From positions 1 to 39,178 of the forward strand of contig JBAPRR010000449.1 of the NCBI GenBank assembly GCA_049281195.1: a stretch of 39,178 bases of DNA, read 5' to 3'. Source of the DNA: JBAPRR01 sp049281195 (GTDB lineage Bacteria > Actinomycetota > Acidimicrobiia > Acidimicrobiales > CAVXTF01). Below are positions 7,535 through 15,413 of the stretch, piece after piece; within the stretch, counting starts at the first letter, position 1, and every line of letters begins with the position of its first letter. The notes under the pieces were generated by a model. That model did no database searches and was not told where the DNA came from. It saw only the letters and a list, made by a program, of their open reading frames with translations. The position numbers were made by a program, and so were the translations under genes.

Positions 7535-7540
7535 TCGACC

Positions 7541-8023
7541 GTGACCAGATCAGAGCTGTGGATCGAGTCCTACCAGGGAGAGGTGCTGGGAGAGGCGGTC
7601 TTCGGGACTATGGCCGAGTGGCAGCAGGATCCCGAACGACGCAGGCAGCTGGAGGTCCTAACCCTTCTCGAGCGCTCCACCAAGGAACTTGCCGATCCCG
7701 TCTTCGAGTCTGGCGAACTCGAAAGAGGGGACACTGCCGCCACCTTGGACGCAGCCGGGCAGCTCGCCGCGGCGCTGCGCGAGGTGTCGTGGGAGGACTT
7801 CATTGGAGGAATCCTGCCTTTGACCGAGGAGTTTCTCGTCAAGTACCGCGAGCTCGTCCAACTGGCCGATCGCGTCGAAGAGCGTGCGATCGCCGAGGCC
7901 TACGTAGAGCACGAGTTGGCACTCGCTGCTTATGCCAGACGCGCTCTCGGCCGGGAGCCGGGGGATCCCCTCGAGTTGGTTCTCGCGCTTGCGCACGTGA
8001 AGGCGGCGCTCACTCCGGGATAA
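7541..8023 (+). CDS. Small helical protein, possibly ferritin-like; function unknown
   Basis: The 160-residue protein is predicted almost all helical, acidic, and without signal or membrane segments. Its segments IESYQGEVLGEAVFGTMAEW and ERAIAEAYVEHELALAAYA carry E/H spacings reminiscent of ferritin-like four-helix bundles, but a full EExxH set is not obvious, so the fold is only a suggestion. The start is the GTG at 7541, six bases after a TATTGT box. It follows the AlaRS-like gene by 61 bases on the same strand and converges with the MFS gene at 8082. Confidence 0.6.
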   Translation: MTRSELWIESYQGEVLGEAVFGTMAEWQQDPERRRQLEVLTLLERSTKELADPVFESGELERGDTAATLDAAGQLAAALREVSWEDFIGGILPLTEEFLVKYRELVQLADRVEERAIAEAYVEHELALAAYARRALGREPGDPLELVLALAHVKAALTPG

Positions 8024-8044
8024 GGCTTGTCAGGCCGAAACGGC

Positions 8045-8082
8045 GGCCGGCCCGATTGAGCACCACCCGCCCCCGGCCGGCC
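8045..8082. terminator. Possible bidirectional hairpin between convergent genes
   Basis: Two GGCCGGCC blocks (8045-8052 and 8075-8082) can pair with each other around a 22-base GC-rich loop, between the stops of gene 7541 and the MFS gene. There is no T-run, so this is a weak terminator candidate. Confidence 0.3.
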
Positions 8083-9572
8083 TATGCCGCAACCGGCTGG
8101 GGGTCGAGAGCGTTCTCGCTGACGACATCGTCGCGCGTGGCCCGGAGGATGAACGCCGTGGACACAGCCGCCGCCGCAAGCAGAATGGCGCTCACCGTGA
8201 ACGACGTGGTGTATCCGTGGATGAGGGCGTCGGCCCGAGCGACCGGGCTGGTGCCATGGTGCAGCAGGTAGTTGGCCGTCGCCGTCGCGGCGAGAGTGTT
8301 CAAAAGCGACACGCCTAGCGATGCCCCGGTCTGTTGTGTCGTGTTGACCATCGCGCTCGCTACTCCGGCGTCGTCGGGGTCGACGCCGATCAGCGCGGTG
8401 CTGCTGAGCGGGACGAAGGCCGAGCCCATCCCGAAGCTCACGATCACCTCGGCGGGAAGAATCGTCAGGTAACTCGTGTGCAGCCCGATCCTGGTGAACA
8501 AGGCCAGGCCGACCGCGGCGAGCACGAAGCCGCCCACCATCACCCATCTGGGACCGACCCGGGGCAGGATCCGGCTGGAAAGCGTCGCTCCGATGATGAT
8601 CCCCGCCGAGAACGGGAGGAATGCGAAGCCTGTTCGCATCGCCGAGTACCCGAGCGTTCCCTGGAAGTAGTAGGTCAGGAACAAGAACGTGGCGAACATC
8701 GCTATGCCGACCAGCAGCGAGGCGAGGAACGACCCACCCCGGTTGCGGTCTGTGAGCACCCGCAATGGGAGCAACGGGTGGCTGCTGCGGCGCTCGATCA
8801 TGACAAAGCTCGCCAGCAAAAGAATCGAGATCCCGACCAGTCCCAACGTCGTCGAAGACCCCCAACCATCTGAGCCGGCCCGCGTGAACCCGTAGACGAG
8901 GGCGAGTAGGCCGCCCGTGGCGGTGACCGCACCGGCCACGTCGTAGCCCTTTCCGCGGATTCCGCGGCTCTCAGCTACGAGCCGAGTGGCGAAGATGGCG
9001 GCGAAGATGGCGATGGGCACGTTCACCAGGAGAGTCCAGCGCCACGATGCGTACTGGGTGAGGACGCCACCCAAAATCAGGCCGATCGCGGCGCCGCCAC
9101 CCGAGATGGCTCCGTAGACGCCGAATGCCCGGGCCCGCTCGCGGGGTTCTGTGAACGTGGTGGTGATGAGTGACAGAGCCGCCGGCGCCATCACCGCGGC
9201 GAATGCTCCCTGCAGTGCCCTGGCGCTGAAGAGCATCGCAGCGTCGCGGGCGAGTCCACCGAGAGCGGAGGCGCCGGCGAAACCCAACAGGCTGATCACG
9301 AACATCCGCTTGCGGCCCAGGTAGTCGGCGATCCTGCCCCCGAGGAGCAGAAATCCACCGAAGGCGAGGGTGTAGGCAGTCATGACCCACTGACGGTTCG
9401 CCACCGAGATGCCGAGTGCATGCTGTGCGGACGGCAACGCGATGGTGACGATCGAGGCATCGAGGACGATCATCAGCTGAGCGATGGCGATCACCCATAG
9501 GGCCTTGAAGCGCCGGGGGTCGGGTGTGTCACCTACCGGCATGGCATTCACGTGCTCGAGGGTTGCGGTCAT
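8082..9572 (-). CDS. MFS multidrug exporter, DHA2/EmrB-QacA type
   Basis: From the ATG at 9572 the protein has 496 residues with about 14 hydrophobic segments, the DHA2 drug:H+ antiporter layout. The N-terminal region has LDASIVTIALPSAQHALG, and the loop after TM2 has GGRIADYLGRKRMFV, the MFS motif A. GAISGGGAAIGLILGGVL is the antiporter motif C in TM5. It should export toxic compounds through the cytoplasmic membrane. The start was chosen because GGAG lies five bases upstream; the frame stays open to a GTG at 9644, which would lie inside the promoter. It is divergent from a TetR gene, and two palindromes and a strong promoter lie between them. Confidence 0.9.
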   Translation of the reverse strand: MTATLEHVNAMPVGDTPDPRRFKALWVIAIAQLMIVLDASIVTIALPSAQHALGISVANRQWVMTAYTLAFGGFLLLGGRIADYLGRKRMFVISLLGFAGASALGGLARDAAMLFSARALQGAFAAVMAPAALSLITTTFTEPRERARAFGVYGAISGGGAAIGLILGGVLTQYASWRWTLLVNVPIAIFAAIFATRLVAESRGIRGKGYDVAGAVTATGGLLALVYGFTRAGSDGWGSSTTLGLVGISILLLASFVMIERRSSHPLLPLRVLTDRNRGGSFLASLLVGIAMFATFLFLTYYFQGTLGYSAMRTGFAFLPFSAGIIIGATLSSRILPRVGPRWVMVGGFVLAAVGLALFTRIGLHTSYLTILPAEVIVSFGMGSAFVPLSSTALIGVDPDDAGVASAMVNTTQQTGASLGVSLLNTLAATATANYLLHHGTSPVARADALIHGYTTSFTVSAILLAAAAVSTAFILRATRDDVVSENALDPQPVAA

Positions 9573-9614
9573 CGGGACTCCAAGTTTCCTAGTGCGTAAG
9601 TTCGTGCCGAGTTG

Positions 9615-9620
9615 TATAAT
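9615..9620 (+). promoter_or_regulatory. -10 box of tetR
   Basis: A perfect TATAAT on the plus strand immediately precedes operator site 1. No clear -35 is seen. A start near 9628 would leave a ~60-base leader before the TTG at 9688. Confidence 0.45.
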
Positions 9621-9636
9621 CGGAGTGCTGGTTCCG
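9621..9636. promoter_or_regulatory. TetR operator, site 1
   Basis: CGGAGTGCTGGTTCCG is a diverged copy of the palindrome at 9649-9664. The two centres are 28 bases apart. It lies just after the TATAAT at 9615-9620 (plus strand), so a bound repressor would cover the likely start of the tetR transcript. Confidence 0.5.
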
Positions 9637-9642
9637 AATACC

Positions 9643-9672
9643 ACTATACGGAGCGGTCGTTCCGTTTGTCAA
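9643..9672 (-). promoter_or_regulatory. Strong promoter of the MFS exporter
   Basis: On the minus strand a perfect TTGACA (9672-9667) is followed after 18 bases by TATAGT (9648-9643). This predicts a transcript start near 9636 and a ~64-base leader before the ATG at 9572. Operator site 2 fills the spacer. Confidence 0.65.
9649..9664. promoter_or_regulatory. TetR operator, site 2
   Basis: CGGAGCGGTCGTTCCG fits CGGAnCGnnCGnTCCG with dyad symmetry, typical of TetR-family operators. It lies inside the -35/-10 spacer of the exporter promoter, where binding would block RNA polymerase. Confidence 0.6.
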
Positions 9673-9687
9673 CGCAGGAGGCGAAAG

Positions 9688-10395
9688 TTGGGTTGCCCGG
9701 GGGACGGACATGACGGTGATGAGGGCGCGGAACGCCACCAGCGTGCCGACGCCCGACGCAACCGGATGCAGATCCTCGAGGCGGCGGAGGTCTGCTTCGC
9801 CGAGCAGGGCATCGGGGTCCCCATCGATGACATCGCCAGGCGCGCCGGAGTGGGGGTAGGGACCGTATACCGGCACTTTCCGACCAAGGAATCCCTGGCC
9901 GCAGCCGTTGTGATCACTCACATGGAGATGCTGACGGGCGAGGCGAACAAGCTCGCTCAAAGCTCGGAACCCACTGGGGCGCTCTTTCAGTTTCTTGGAA
10001 TGCTCGCCCGTGAAGCAGCAGCCAAACGCGACCTGTTCGACGCTCTGGCCGGAGCTGGAATCGACTTCAAAGAGATCTCCGAAGAGGTGCGGGCCGAGCT
10101 CGAGGCCGCCGCCGAGACGCTCCTAGGAGCCGCTCAGCGAGCGGGAACCATCCGCCCCGACGTGGTCGTCTACGACCTGTTCGGCTTGGTCATGGGGGCG
10201 TGCACCATGCCGGCGAAGGAGACGCGCTGCTCACAGGACCGCATGATGGCGGTAGTGAGAGCTGGGCTTGTCACCCCGGAGGGGGAGAAAGTCCTCGAGT
10301 CTGGAACCCTGTGTGCTGACTCAATATCGGCCGGCTCAATCTCAACCGGCTCAGTCCCGGCCGGCTCAGTCTCAACCGGTTCAGTCAGCCGCTGA
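9688..10395 (+). CDS. TetR/AcrR-family repressor with a repetitive C-terminus
   Basis: The 235-residue protein has the TetR helix-turn-helix at about 25-70 (RMQILEAAEVCFAEQG, VPIDDIARRAGVGVGTVYRH, then FPTKESLAAAV) and a helical ligand-binding domain. It probably represses the divergent exporter and itself through the palindromes at 9621-9664. The start is a TTG at 9688, chosen because AGGAGG lies six bases upstream; no nearer ATG or GTG is in frame. The last ~25 residues are a low-complexity repeat of S-[IV]-S-[AT]-G units coded by a 15-base tandem repeat and look like an added tail. The stop overlaps the convergent copper ATPase gene by 11 bases. Confidence 0.85.
   Translation: MGCPGDGHDGDEGAERHQRADARRNRMQILEAAEVCFAEQGIGVPIDDIARRAGVGVGTVYRHFPTKESLAAAVVITHMEMLTGEANKLAQSSEPTGALFQFLGMLAREAAAKRDLFDALAGAGIDFKEISEEVRAELEAAAETLLGAAQRAGTIRPDVVVYDLFGLVMGACTMPAKETRCSQDRMMAVVRAGLVTPEGEKVLESGTLCADSISAGSISTGSVPAGSVSTGSVSR
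10319..10392 (+). repeat. 15-base tandem repeat in the 3' end of tetR
   Basis: About five diverged copies of a 15-base unit (consensus CGGCTCAGTCTCAAC) code for repeated five-residue blocks of the type S-x-S-x-G. The unit length keeps the reading frame, so copy number could vary without breaking the gene. The array runs into the stop codons of both convergent genes. Confidence 0.75.
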
Positions 10396-13090
10396 GAGTC
10401 TTCGTCACCGAGAACGAAGCCCGCGTGTTCCCGTAACGGAAGAACACGTTGAAGTTCCAACGGCCGGCCACCAGAACGGCGTAGCTCAGGTAGTGGCCGG
10501 TGCTCAGTGTTGCCAGCCTCAGCGTCTGTGACGGGGCCCCGTTTCGCGATGCGGTGACCTGTAGCTGTTGTATCGCCCCGGCCGCATTCCCACCCTTTTC
10601 GAAGATCAGGTGGAACGCGTTGACGCCCGGCGTGTTCGGGTCGAGGTAGACCTCAGCCGACAGTCCACCGCTGAGGTTCACAGTGGTGATGCTCGGTAGC
10701 GATGGGAGGAGCGACTGCCCACGCGCCGGTGAGACGGCTTCGCCGATCACCGTCGCCGACGCGAACAGCAGCACGGGGATCAGTACCGAGATCGCGAATC
10801 CGCGCGCCCCGCGCATGACAAGGGGTGCCTTGACCCGGTCGATGCCGTTCGAGCCGAAACGTCGCAGCCTCAAGCTGTTGAGCACCACCACGAGGCTGGA
10901 CACGCCCATTGCGATCGCGGCGATGAGTGGATCGAGCAGTCCCGCTGCGGCAAGCGGTATCGCTGCCGTGTTGTAGCCCATCGCCCAACCGAGGTTCTGC
11001 CTGATGATGGACAGGGTGGACCTTGCCAGGCCCACCGCGGCAGGAACGCCTTCGAGGTCGTTACCCATGAGAGCGACGCCACTATTGGCGAGAGCGGCGT
11101 CTGTACCGCTTCCGATGGCACATCCGACATCGGCAGCAGCAAGCGCCGGAGCGTCGTTTATGCCGTCTCCGACCATCACCACGGTGTGCCCGCCTCGTTG
11201 AAGCAAGCGGATCGCGTCGACCTTGTCTGAAGCGCTCAGCCCACTCTGGGCATCGTCGATGTGAAGGTCTCTCGCGATCGCGTCGACCGCGGGTGACCCG
11301 TCGCCACTCAACACCGCGGTGCGGACGTGCATCGTTCTGAGGTGCGCCAGCGCGGCACCAGCTTCGGGGCGGAGCGGCGTGCTCAACGCGATCGCCCCGA
11401 TCTGCCGGCCATTGTTGGTTACGACCACGATGGTCTCGCCACGTGCCTGATGGCCGGCGATCTGGCTTGTCATCGCCGGTTCGGTCTCGGTGCCACGGAG
11501 TGCGACCACCTCGACCGCGCCTCCGTCGAGCGTTCCGGACACGCCGACACCGGGAATTTCGGTCACGTCCACCGCGCGGATCGTCGAACCGGGCGAGGCG
11601 GCCCTGATGGCGATCCCGATGGGGTGGGTGGTCTCCTGCTCGACAGAGGCAGCCACCTCGAGGACGTTCTCTTCTGTAAATCCCCGGGCCGGGATCACGC
11701 CGGTCACCCGCGCGGAGCTTTCGGTCAGTGTGCCGGTCTTGTCGAACACCACCGTGTCGGCTCTGGCCAACATCTCGAGGATGTCGCCACCGCGGACGAG
11801 AATTCCGAGTGCAGACGCACGCCCGGTCCCCACCATCATGGCGACCGGGGTGGCCAGGCCCATGGCGCACGGACAGGCGACCAAAAGCAGTGCGATCGCG
11901 CTCAGTACGGCCTTTCCGAAGTCTCCGGCGATCAGCCACCAGCAGAGAAATGTGATCACCGAGCCGATGAGCACGGCGGGCACGAACACGGAGCTGACCT
12001 TGTCGGCGACACGCTGTAACGGCGCCTTCTCGCGCTGGGCCTCGTCGACCAACCGCTGCAGCCTGGCGAGAACCGATTCCGACGCGATGGCGTCGACGTG
12101 CACCACGAGTGCGCCGCTGCCGTTACGTGTGCCACCCGTAACGGTCTGGTCGGGACCGCGCCCGACAGGGAAAGGCTCGCCTGTCAGCATCGACTCGTCC
12201 ACATCGGAGTGTCCGGCGATCACCGTGCCGTCGAGAGGGATGGTCTCGCCAGCCCTCACTCTGACGAGTGCACCCACAGGGATGCTCTCAGGTGGGACGA
12301 GGTTCCCGTCTTCGTCATCAGGCGTTGCTACGACACGCGCAACTGGAGGACGCAGACCCAGCAACGAGTGCATCGCTCGGGCCGCGCGTTGGCGCGCCTG
12401 CTGCTCGACCGCGCGGCCTGTCGCCAAGATGGAGATGATGAGTGGCCCCATCACGCCGTGCAGCCGCGCGGCGAACGCACCGCCACCGCCGAGGTGGACA
12501 TGACGTCCACCGAGAGCGATCGCTTCGACCGCGCTCACGGCCAGAGCGGCGAGCGTGCCGACAACGATGAGGGTGTCCATGCTCGTGCCGCCGTGACGGG
12601 CGATGCGTATTGCTTGTTTGAGGAACGGCCACCCACCGATCAGCTCGACTGCAGCGGCGAGGATGAGCACCGTCCATCCGGCCCATGGCGCCTGAGGACC
12701 GAACATCGCGACCGAAAAAGCGATCACGGCCAGCGCCCACGAGATGGCGGCTCTCGTCGCCCAGTGCTCGGACCGCTCGGTATCGACCTTCGATTCTTCG
12801 CCCGTGAGGACGGAAGCCGAGTAGCCGGCCTTTTCGACGGCGCTCAGGAGGGCGTCGGTTCCGACGGTGTCGGTGTCGTAGGCGACGAAGGCACGGGTGG
12901 TCGCGAGGTTGACCGCGGCGCTTACGACGCCCTTCTCGTGCGACAGGGCTCCTTCGACCCTGCTCGCGCAGGACGCGCAATGCATACCGCCGATCGCGAG
13001 TTCCGCGGTCTTCAGCCCACCGGGTGATTCGTCGGTGACAGTAATGTCGTGCCCGGGCGAGCCCCCGGATGTCGCCAGGTCGGTGACCAC
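10385..13090 (-). CDS. copA: P1B-type copper-transporting ATPase with an extra C-terminal extracytoplasmic domain
   Basis: The 901-residue protein has one N-terminal heavy-metal domain (GGMHCASCAS, Cys 38 and 41), then a P1B ATPase. Visible motifs are TGE at 303-305, CPC at 406-408, the phosphorylation site DKTGT at 450-454, HP at 489-490 and GDGIND at 641-646. YN at 706-707 and MGVSS at 728-732 mark the Cu(I) subgroup. A usual CopA ends near residue 745. Here an extra membrane segment (about 763-783) and ~115 beta-rich residues resembling YtkA/CopC-like modules follow (VYLDPNTPGVNAFHL, GHYLSYAVLVAGRWNF). The GTG at 13090 lies 30 bases after the copper monooxygenase stop and seven after a TAGGCT box. 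It should move Cu(I) out of the cytoplasm, either for detoxification or to load the neighbouring secreted cuproenzyme. Confidence 0.9.
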   Translation of the reverse strand: MVTDLATSGGSPGHDITVTDESPGGLKTAELAIGGMHCASCASRVEGALSHEKGVVSAAVNLATTRAFVAYDTDTVGTDALLSAVEKAGYSASVLTGEESKVDTERSEHWATRAAISWALAVIAFSVAMFGPQAPWAGWTVLILAAAVELIGGWPFLKQAIRIARHGGTSMDTLIVVGTLAALAVSAVEAIALGGRHVHLGGGGAFAARLHGVMGPLIISILATGRAVEQQARQRAARAMHSLLGLRPPVARVVATPDDEDGNLVPPESIPVGALVRVRAGETIPLDGTVIAGHSDVDESMLTGEPFPVGRGPDQTVTGGTRNGSGALVVHVDAIASESVLARLQRLVDEAQREKAPLQRVADKVSSVFVPAVLIGSVITFLCWWLIAGDFGKAVLSAIALLLVACPCAMGLATPVAMMVGTGRASALGILVRGGDILEMLARADTVVFDKTGTLTESSARVTGVIPARGFTEENVLEVAASVEQETTHPIGIAIRAASPGSTIRAVDVTEIPGVGVSGTLDGGAVEVVALRGTETEPAMTSQIAGHQARGETIVVVTNNGRQIGAIALSTPLRPEAGAALAHLRTMHVRTAVLSGDGSPAVDAIARDLHIDDAQSGLSASDKVDAIRLLQRGGHTVVMVGDGINDAPALAAADVGCAIGSGTDAALANSGVALMGNDLEGVPAAVGLARSTLSIIRQNLGWAMGYNTAAIPLAAAGLLDPLIAAIAMGVSSLVVVLNSLRLRRFGSNGIDRVKAPLVMRGARGFAISVLIPVLLFASATVIGEAVSPARGQSLLPSLPSITTVNLSGGLSAEVYLDPNTPGVNAFHLIFEKGGNAAGAIQQLQVTASRNGAPSQTLRLATLSTGHYLSYAVLVAGRWNFNVFFRYGNTRASFSVTKTLSG

Positions 13091-13097
13091 CCGCGAC

Positions 13098-13124
13098 AGC
13101 CTACTTTTCCAGGGATTTTGTCAG
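13098..13124 (-). promoter_or_regulatory. Candidate internal promoter of copA
   Basis: CTGACA (13124-13119) and TAGGCT (13103-13098) are 15 bases apart on the minus strand, and the GTG of copA follows seven bases later. The short spacer makes this tentative; it would give a leaderless copA mRNA separate from the upstream gene. Confidence 0.35.
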
Positions 13125-14353
13125 GCAGGCGGCGCGATCGAGACGATCGCAAGGCACATCTCGTCGGCGGAACCATCGCCCCAGGTGATGTACTGCGGCG
13201 GCAGGTCCCTCGTATACGGGATCTCCGAGCGCAGCTTGGGGTTATAGGTGCACTGCACCTGGATCTGCTCTCCTGCGGTGACCGCAACCGGCGTCTTCAT
13301 GTTGTAGAAGCGCTGATAGTTGAAGTCATAATTGGTCACGTTCATGATGACCTTGGCTTGCGGGGTGCCGGGGTTAAGCGTCAGCTTCATCCCCACTCCG
13401 AGCAGGTGCATGTGTGCCGCCGCTCTGACGATGTAACCGGTCTGACCGACCGGCCAGGTACACGACGTGGTGTCACCACCGGGAGGGTCGACCGGGTTGC
13501 GACCGCAGACGGTCTCGAGCAGGTTCACGAACCGAACCGCTGACTTGCCGAACTGCTTGCCGGTCTCGGCGAGAGATGCGGCACGGTTGCAAAGGGGTCC
13601 GGTCTCGTTCGCCGGGCAGGGGATGTCGGGCGGCGCCGGGTACAGCCCGAGGCTGAGTGGCTTGAGCGGTGTCGTCTCCGGGACGGTCTGCAGTTCGAGC
13701 TTGGCCTTCACCGGCTTGTCACCGCGAAGAAGGTTGTAGTGGATCTGCTCGACGACGAGGCTTCCGGCGGGGAACGGCACGGCGTCTCCGGCCGGCTCTA
13801 CGTTCTCCGGCATTCCGGGACCCCAGGCAGCGAGCCAGGGAGTGTCCGAGAATTGGATGGCCGAGGTGCCCGGAATCGGTGACTCACCGAAACATGACCA
13901 TCCCTTGTCGCCGGCGTTGGCGCGCTCGGCTGTAGCCGCGAGGCTCGGGGGGACCAGGAAGAGGATCGAGTGATGGACCTCGACACTCTCCGGATAGAAC
14001 TGGCTGGCCACGATGAACGAGTTCTGAGTGACGTGCGGGTTGATGAGAGTGCAGTGGTAGTCGTCCCAGGTGCCCGGCGCCGCGTGGGGCTTGTACGCGT
14101 TCGAGCCCATGAGGGTCATCGTCTTTGCGTGGACTCCGTCGACCGTCAGAGGAGGAAGGTTCGTATCGGAGACATCAACTGCCTGAGTGGCTCCGGCCGT
14201 ATGAGCAGCATGGGAGGTAGGAGCAGACGTGAGAGTCGTCGCTCCGGCAGATAGTCCCCACACCATTCCGACTATTCCGGAGCCGGCCAGGACGGCCAGT
14301 ACTCCGACCCACCGTGCGACCCGCATGGATTTCATGGCCAAAGGGTACTTCAT
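13121..14353 (-). CDS. Secreted PHM/DBM-like copper monooxygenase
   Basis: The protein has up to 410 residues and an N-terminal export signal (VGVLAVLAGSGIVGMVWGL). It has the ligand set of ascorbate-dependent type II copper monooxygenases, the peptidylglycine/dopamine monooxygenase fold. The CuH-type site is H127-H128 in EVHHS plus H205 in EQIHYN; the CuM-type site is H314 and H316 in AAHMHLLG plus Met399 in GSADEMCL. Eight or more cysteines in the exported part (for example C101, C154, C246, C255, C283, C298, C368, C400) fit disulfides. Such enzymes hydroxylate C-H bonds using two uncoupled coppers. The ATG at 14353 is the longest start; the ATG at 14335 gives a tighter signal peptide. It is directly upstream of copA on the same strand. 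The substrate is unknown. Confidence 0.8.
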   Translation of the reverse strand: MKYPLAMKSMRVARWVGVLAVLAGSGIVGMVWGLSAGATTLTSAPTSHAAHTAGATQAVDVSDTNLPPLTVDGVHAKTMTLMGSNAYKPHAAPGTWDDYHCTLINPHVTQNSFIVASQFYPESVEVHHSILFLVPPSLAATAERANAGDKGWSCFGESPIPGTSAIQFSDTPWLAAWGPGMPENVEPAGDAVPFPAGSLVVEQIHYNLLRGDKPVKAKLELQTVPETTPLKPLSLGLYPAPPDIPCPANETGPLCNRAASLAETGKQFGKSAVRFVNLLETVCGRNPVDPPGGDTTSCTWPVGQTGYIVRAAAHMHLLGVGMKLTLNPGTPQAKVIMNVTNYDFNYQRFYNMKTPVAVTAGEQIQVQCTYNPKLRSEIPYTRDLPPQYITWGDGSADEMCLAIVSIAPPA

Positions 14354-14401
14354 GCCCTTTTAATCGTCACCGGTACGCTCGAACTCGACTGTTCTCGCAG
14401 C

Positions 14402-14460
14402 CTGAGGCGGCAGGCCGAGGAGGCAGGGTGAGGCGGCAGGGTGAGGCGGCAGGGTGAGGA
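14402..14460. repeat. 13-base tandem repeat, about 4.5 copies
   Basis: Units GTGAGGCGGCAGG at 14428-14440 and 14441-14453 are identical. Two diverged units precede them (14402-14427) and half a unit follows. The array lies between the divergent copper monooxygenase and LLM oxidoreductase genes, in their upstream regions. Confidence 0.85.
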
Positions 14461-14539
14461 GCATGCTCCGTGCGGCAGGCAGCGGGATGTATGTACTTCC
14501 GCTGCACCCTCGACGCCCGGTCGACCGTAGCGTGGACCT

Positions 14540-15370
14540 ATGAGATTCGCTTTCAAGACCGCCCCGCAGAATACGACCTGGACCGACATGCTCGCCGTGT
14601 GGAAAGCGGCAGACGACATCGAGCTGTTCGAGTCGGGCTGGACGTTCGACCACTTCTATCCGATCTTTTCGGACAGCACCGGCCCTTGCCTGGAGGGCTG
14701 GATCACCCTGACAGCGCTGGCCCAGGCCACAACCCGGGTGCGAATTGGAACTCTCGTAACGGGTATCCATTATCGCCACCCTGCCGTCCTGGCCAGCATG
14801 GCGACCACCCTCGACATCGTGTCCGGGGGACGCCTCGAGCTTGGGATCGGGGCCGGGTGGAACGAGGAGGAGTCGGGGGACTACGGGATCGAACTGGGTA
14901 CGCCCGCCGAGCGCAGCGACCGCTTCGAGGAGGCCTGCGAGGTCATCGTCGGGCTGTTCACGCAGGAGACGACGACCTTCAAGGGCCGGTACTACCAGCT
15001 CACCGACGCTCGAAATGAGCCCAAGCCGGTTCAGCGGCCGCATCCACCGATCTGCATCGGTGGCAGTGGGGAGAAGAGGACATTGCGCACCGCAGCCCGG
15101 TTCGCCCAGCACTGGAACTTCGTCGGGGGCACGCCGGAGGAATTCGCCCGCAAGCGCGACGTCCTACATCAGCACTGCGAGGACGTCGGGCGCGACCCCG
15201 AGGAGATTCTCCTCTCCAGTCACGTCGTTTACGCCGGTGACGTGAAAGCCACGGCCGATCAGGCCGCGGCACTGGGAGAGGTCGGCGCCGAGCTGGGCAT
15301 CGTCACCATCCGGCCGCCACTGGACCCCGGCATGCTCGAGCCGTTGGCCACCGCCTTGGGTGAGATCTGA
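14540..15370 (+). CDS. LLM-class F420- or flavin-dependent oxidoreductase
   Basis: The 276-residue protein has luciferase-like monooxygenase features: WKAADDIELFESGWTFDHF near the N-terminus, LEGWITLTALAQATTRVRIG, then HPAVLASMATTLDIVSGGRL and ELGIGAGWNEEE. RPHPPICIGGSGEKRTLR is typical of the F420-using subgroup common in actinobacteria. They transfer hydride between F420 (or FMN) and small organic substrates; the substrate cannot be read from sequence. The ATG at 14540 lies six bases after TAGCGT, suggesting a leaderless mRNA. It stands alone, divergent from the copper unit. Confidence 0.9.
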   Translation: MRFAFKTAPQNTTWTDMLAVWKAADDIELFESGWTFDHFYPIFSDSTGPCLEGWITLTALAQATTRVRIGTLVTGIHYRHPAVLASMATTLDIVSGGRLELGIGAGWNEEESGDYGIELGTPAERSDRFEEACEVIVGLFTQETTTFKGRYYQLTDARNEPKPVQRPHPPICIGGSGEKRTLRTAARFAQHWNFVGGTPEEFARKRDVLHQHCEDVGRDPEEILLSSHVVYAGDVKATADQAAALGEVGAELGIVTIRPPLDPGMLEPLATALGEI

Positions 15371-15413
15371 CCTCGAGGAGTGGAGCCGGAGTCGGCGTTG
15401 GAGTCGGAGTGAG

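Noticed and set aside
9573..9644. GTG start at 9644 for the MFS exporter
   Set aside because: It would begin within the -10 box of the consensus promoter; the ATG at 9572 has a good GGAG ribosome site.
11490..12503. Plus-strand frames opposite the copper ATPase
   Set aside because: Ser/Thr/Pro-rich sequence mirroring the ATPase codons; no domain or ribosome site.
14402..14460. CRISPR-like array
   Set aside because: The units are 13 bases and directly adjacent, without spacers; this is a simple tandem repeat.
14360..15112. Minus-strand frame opposite the LLM oxidoreductase
   Set aside because: It includes the tandem repeat and antisense codons only; no family features.
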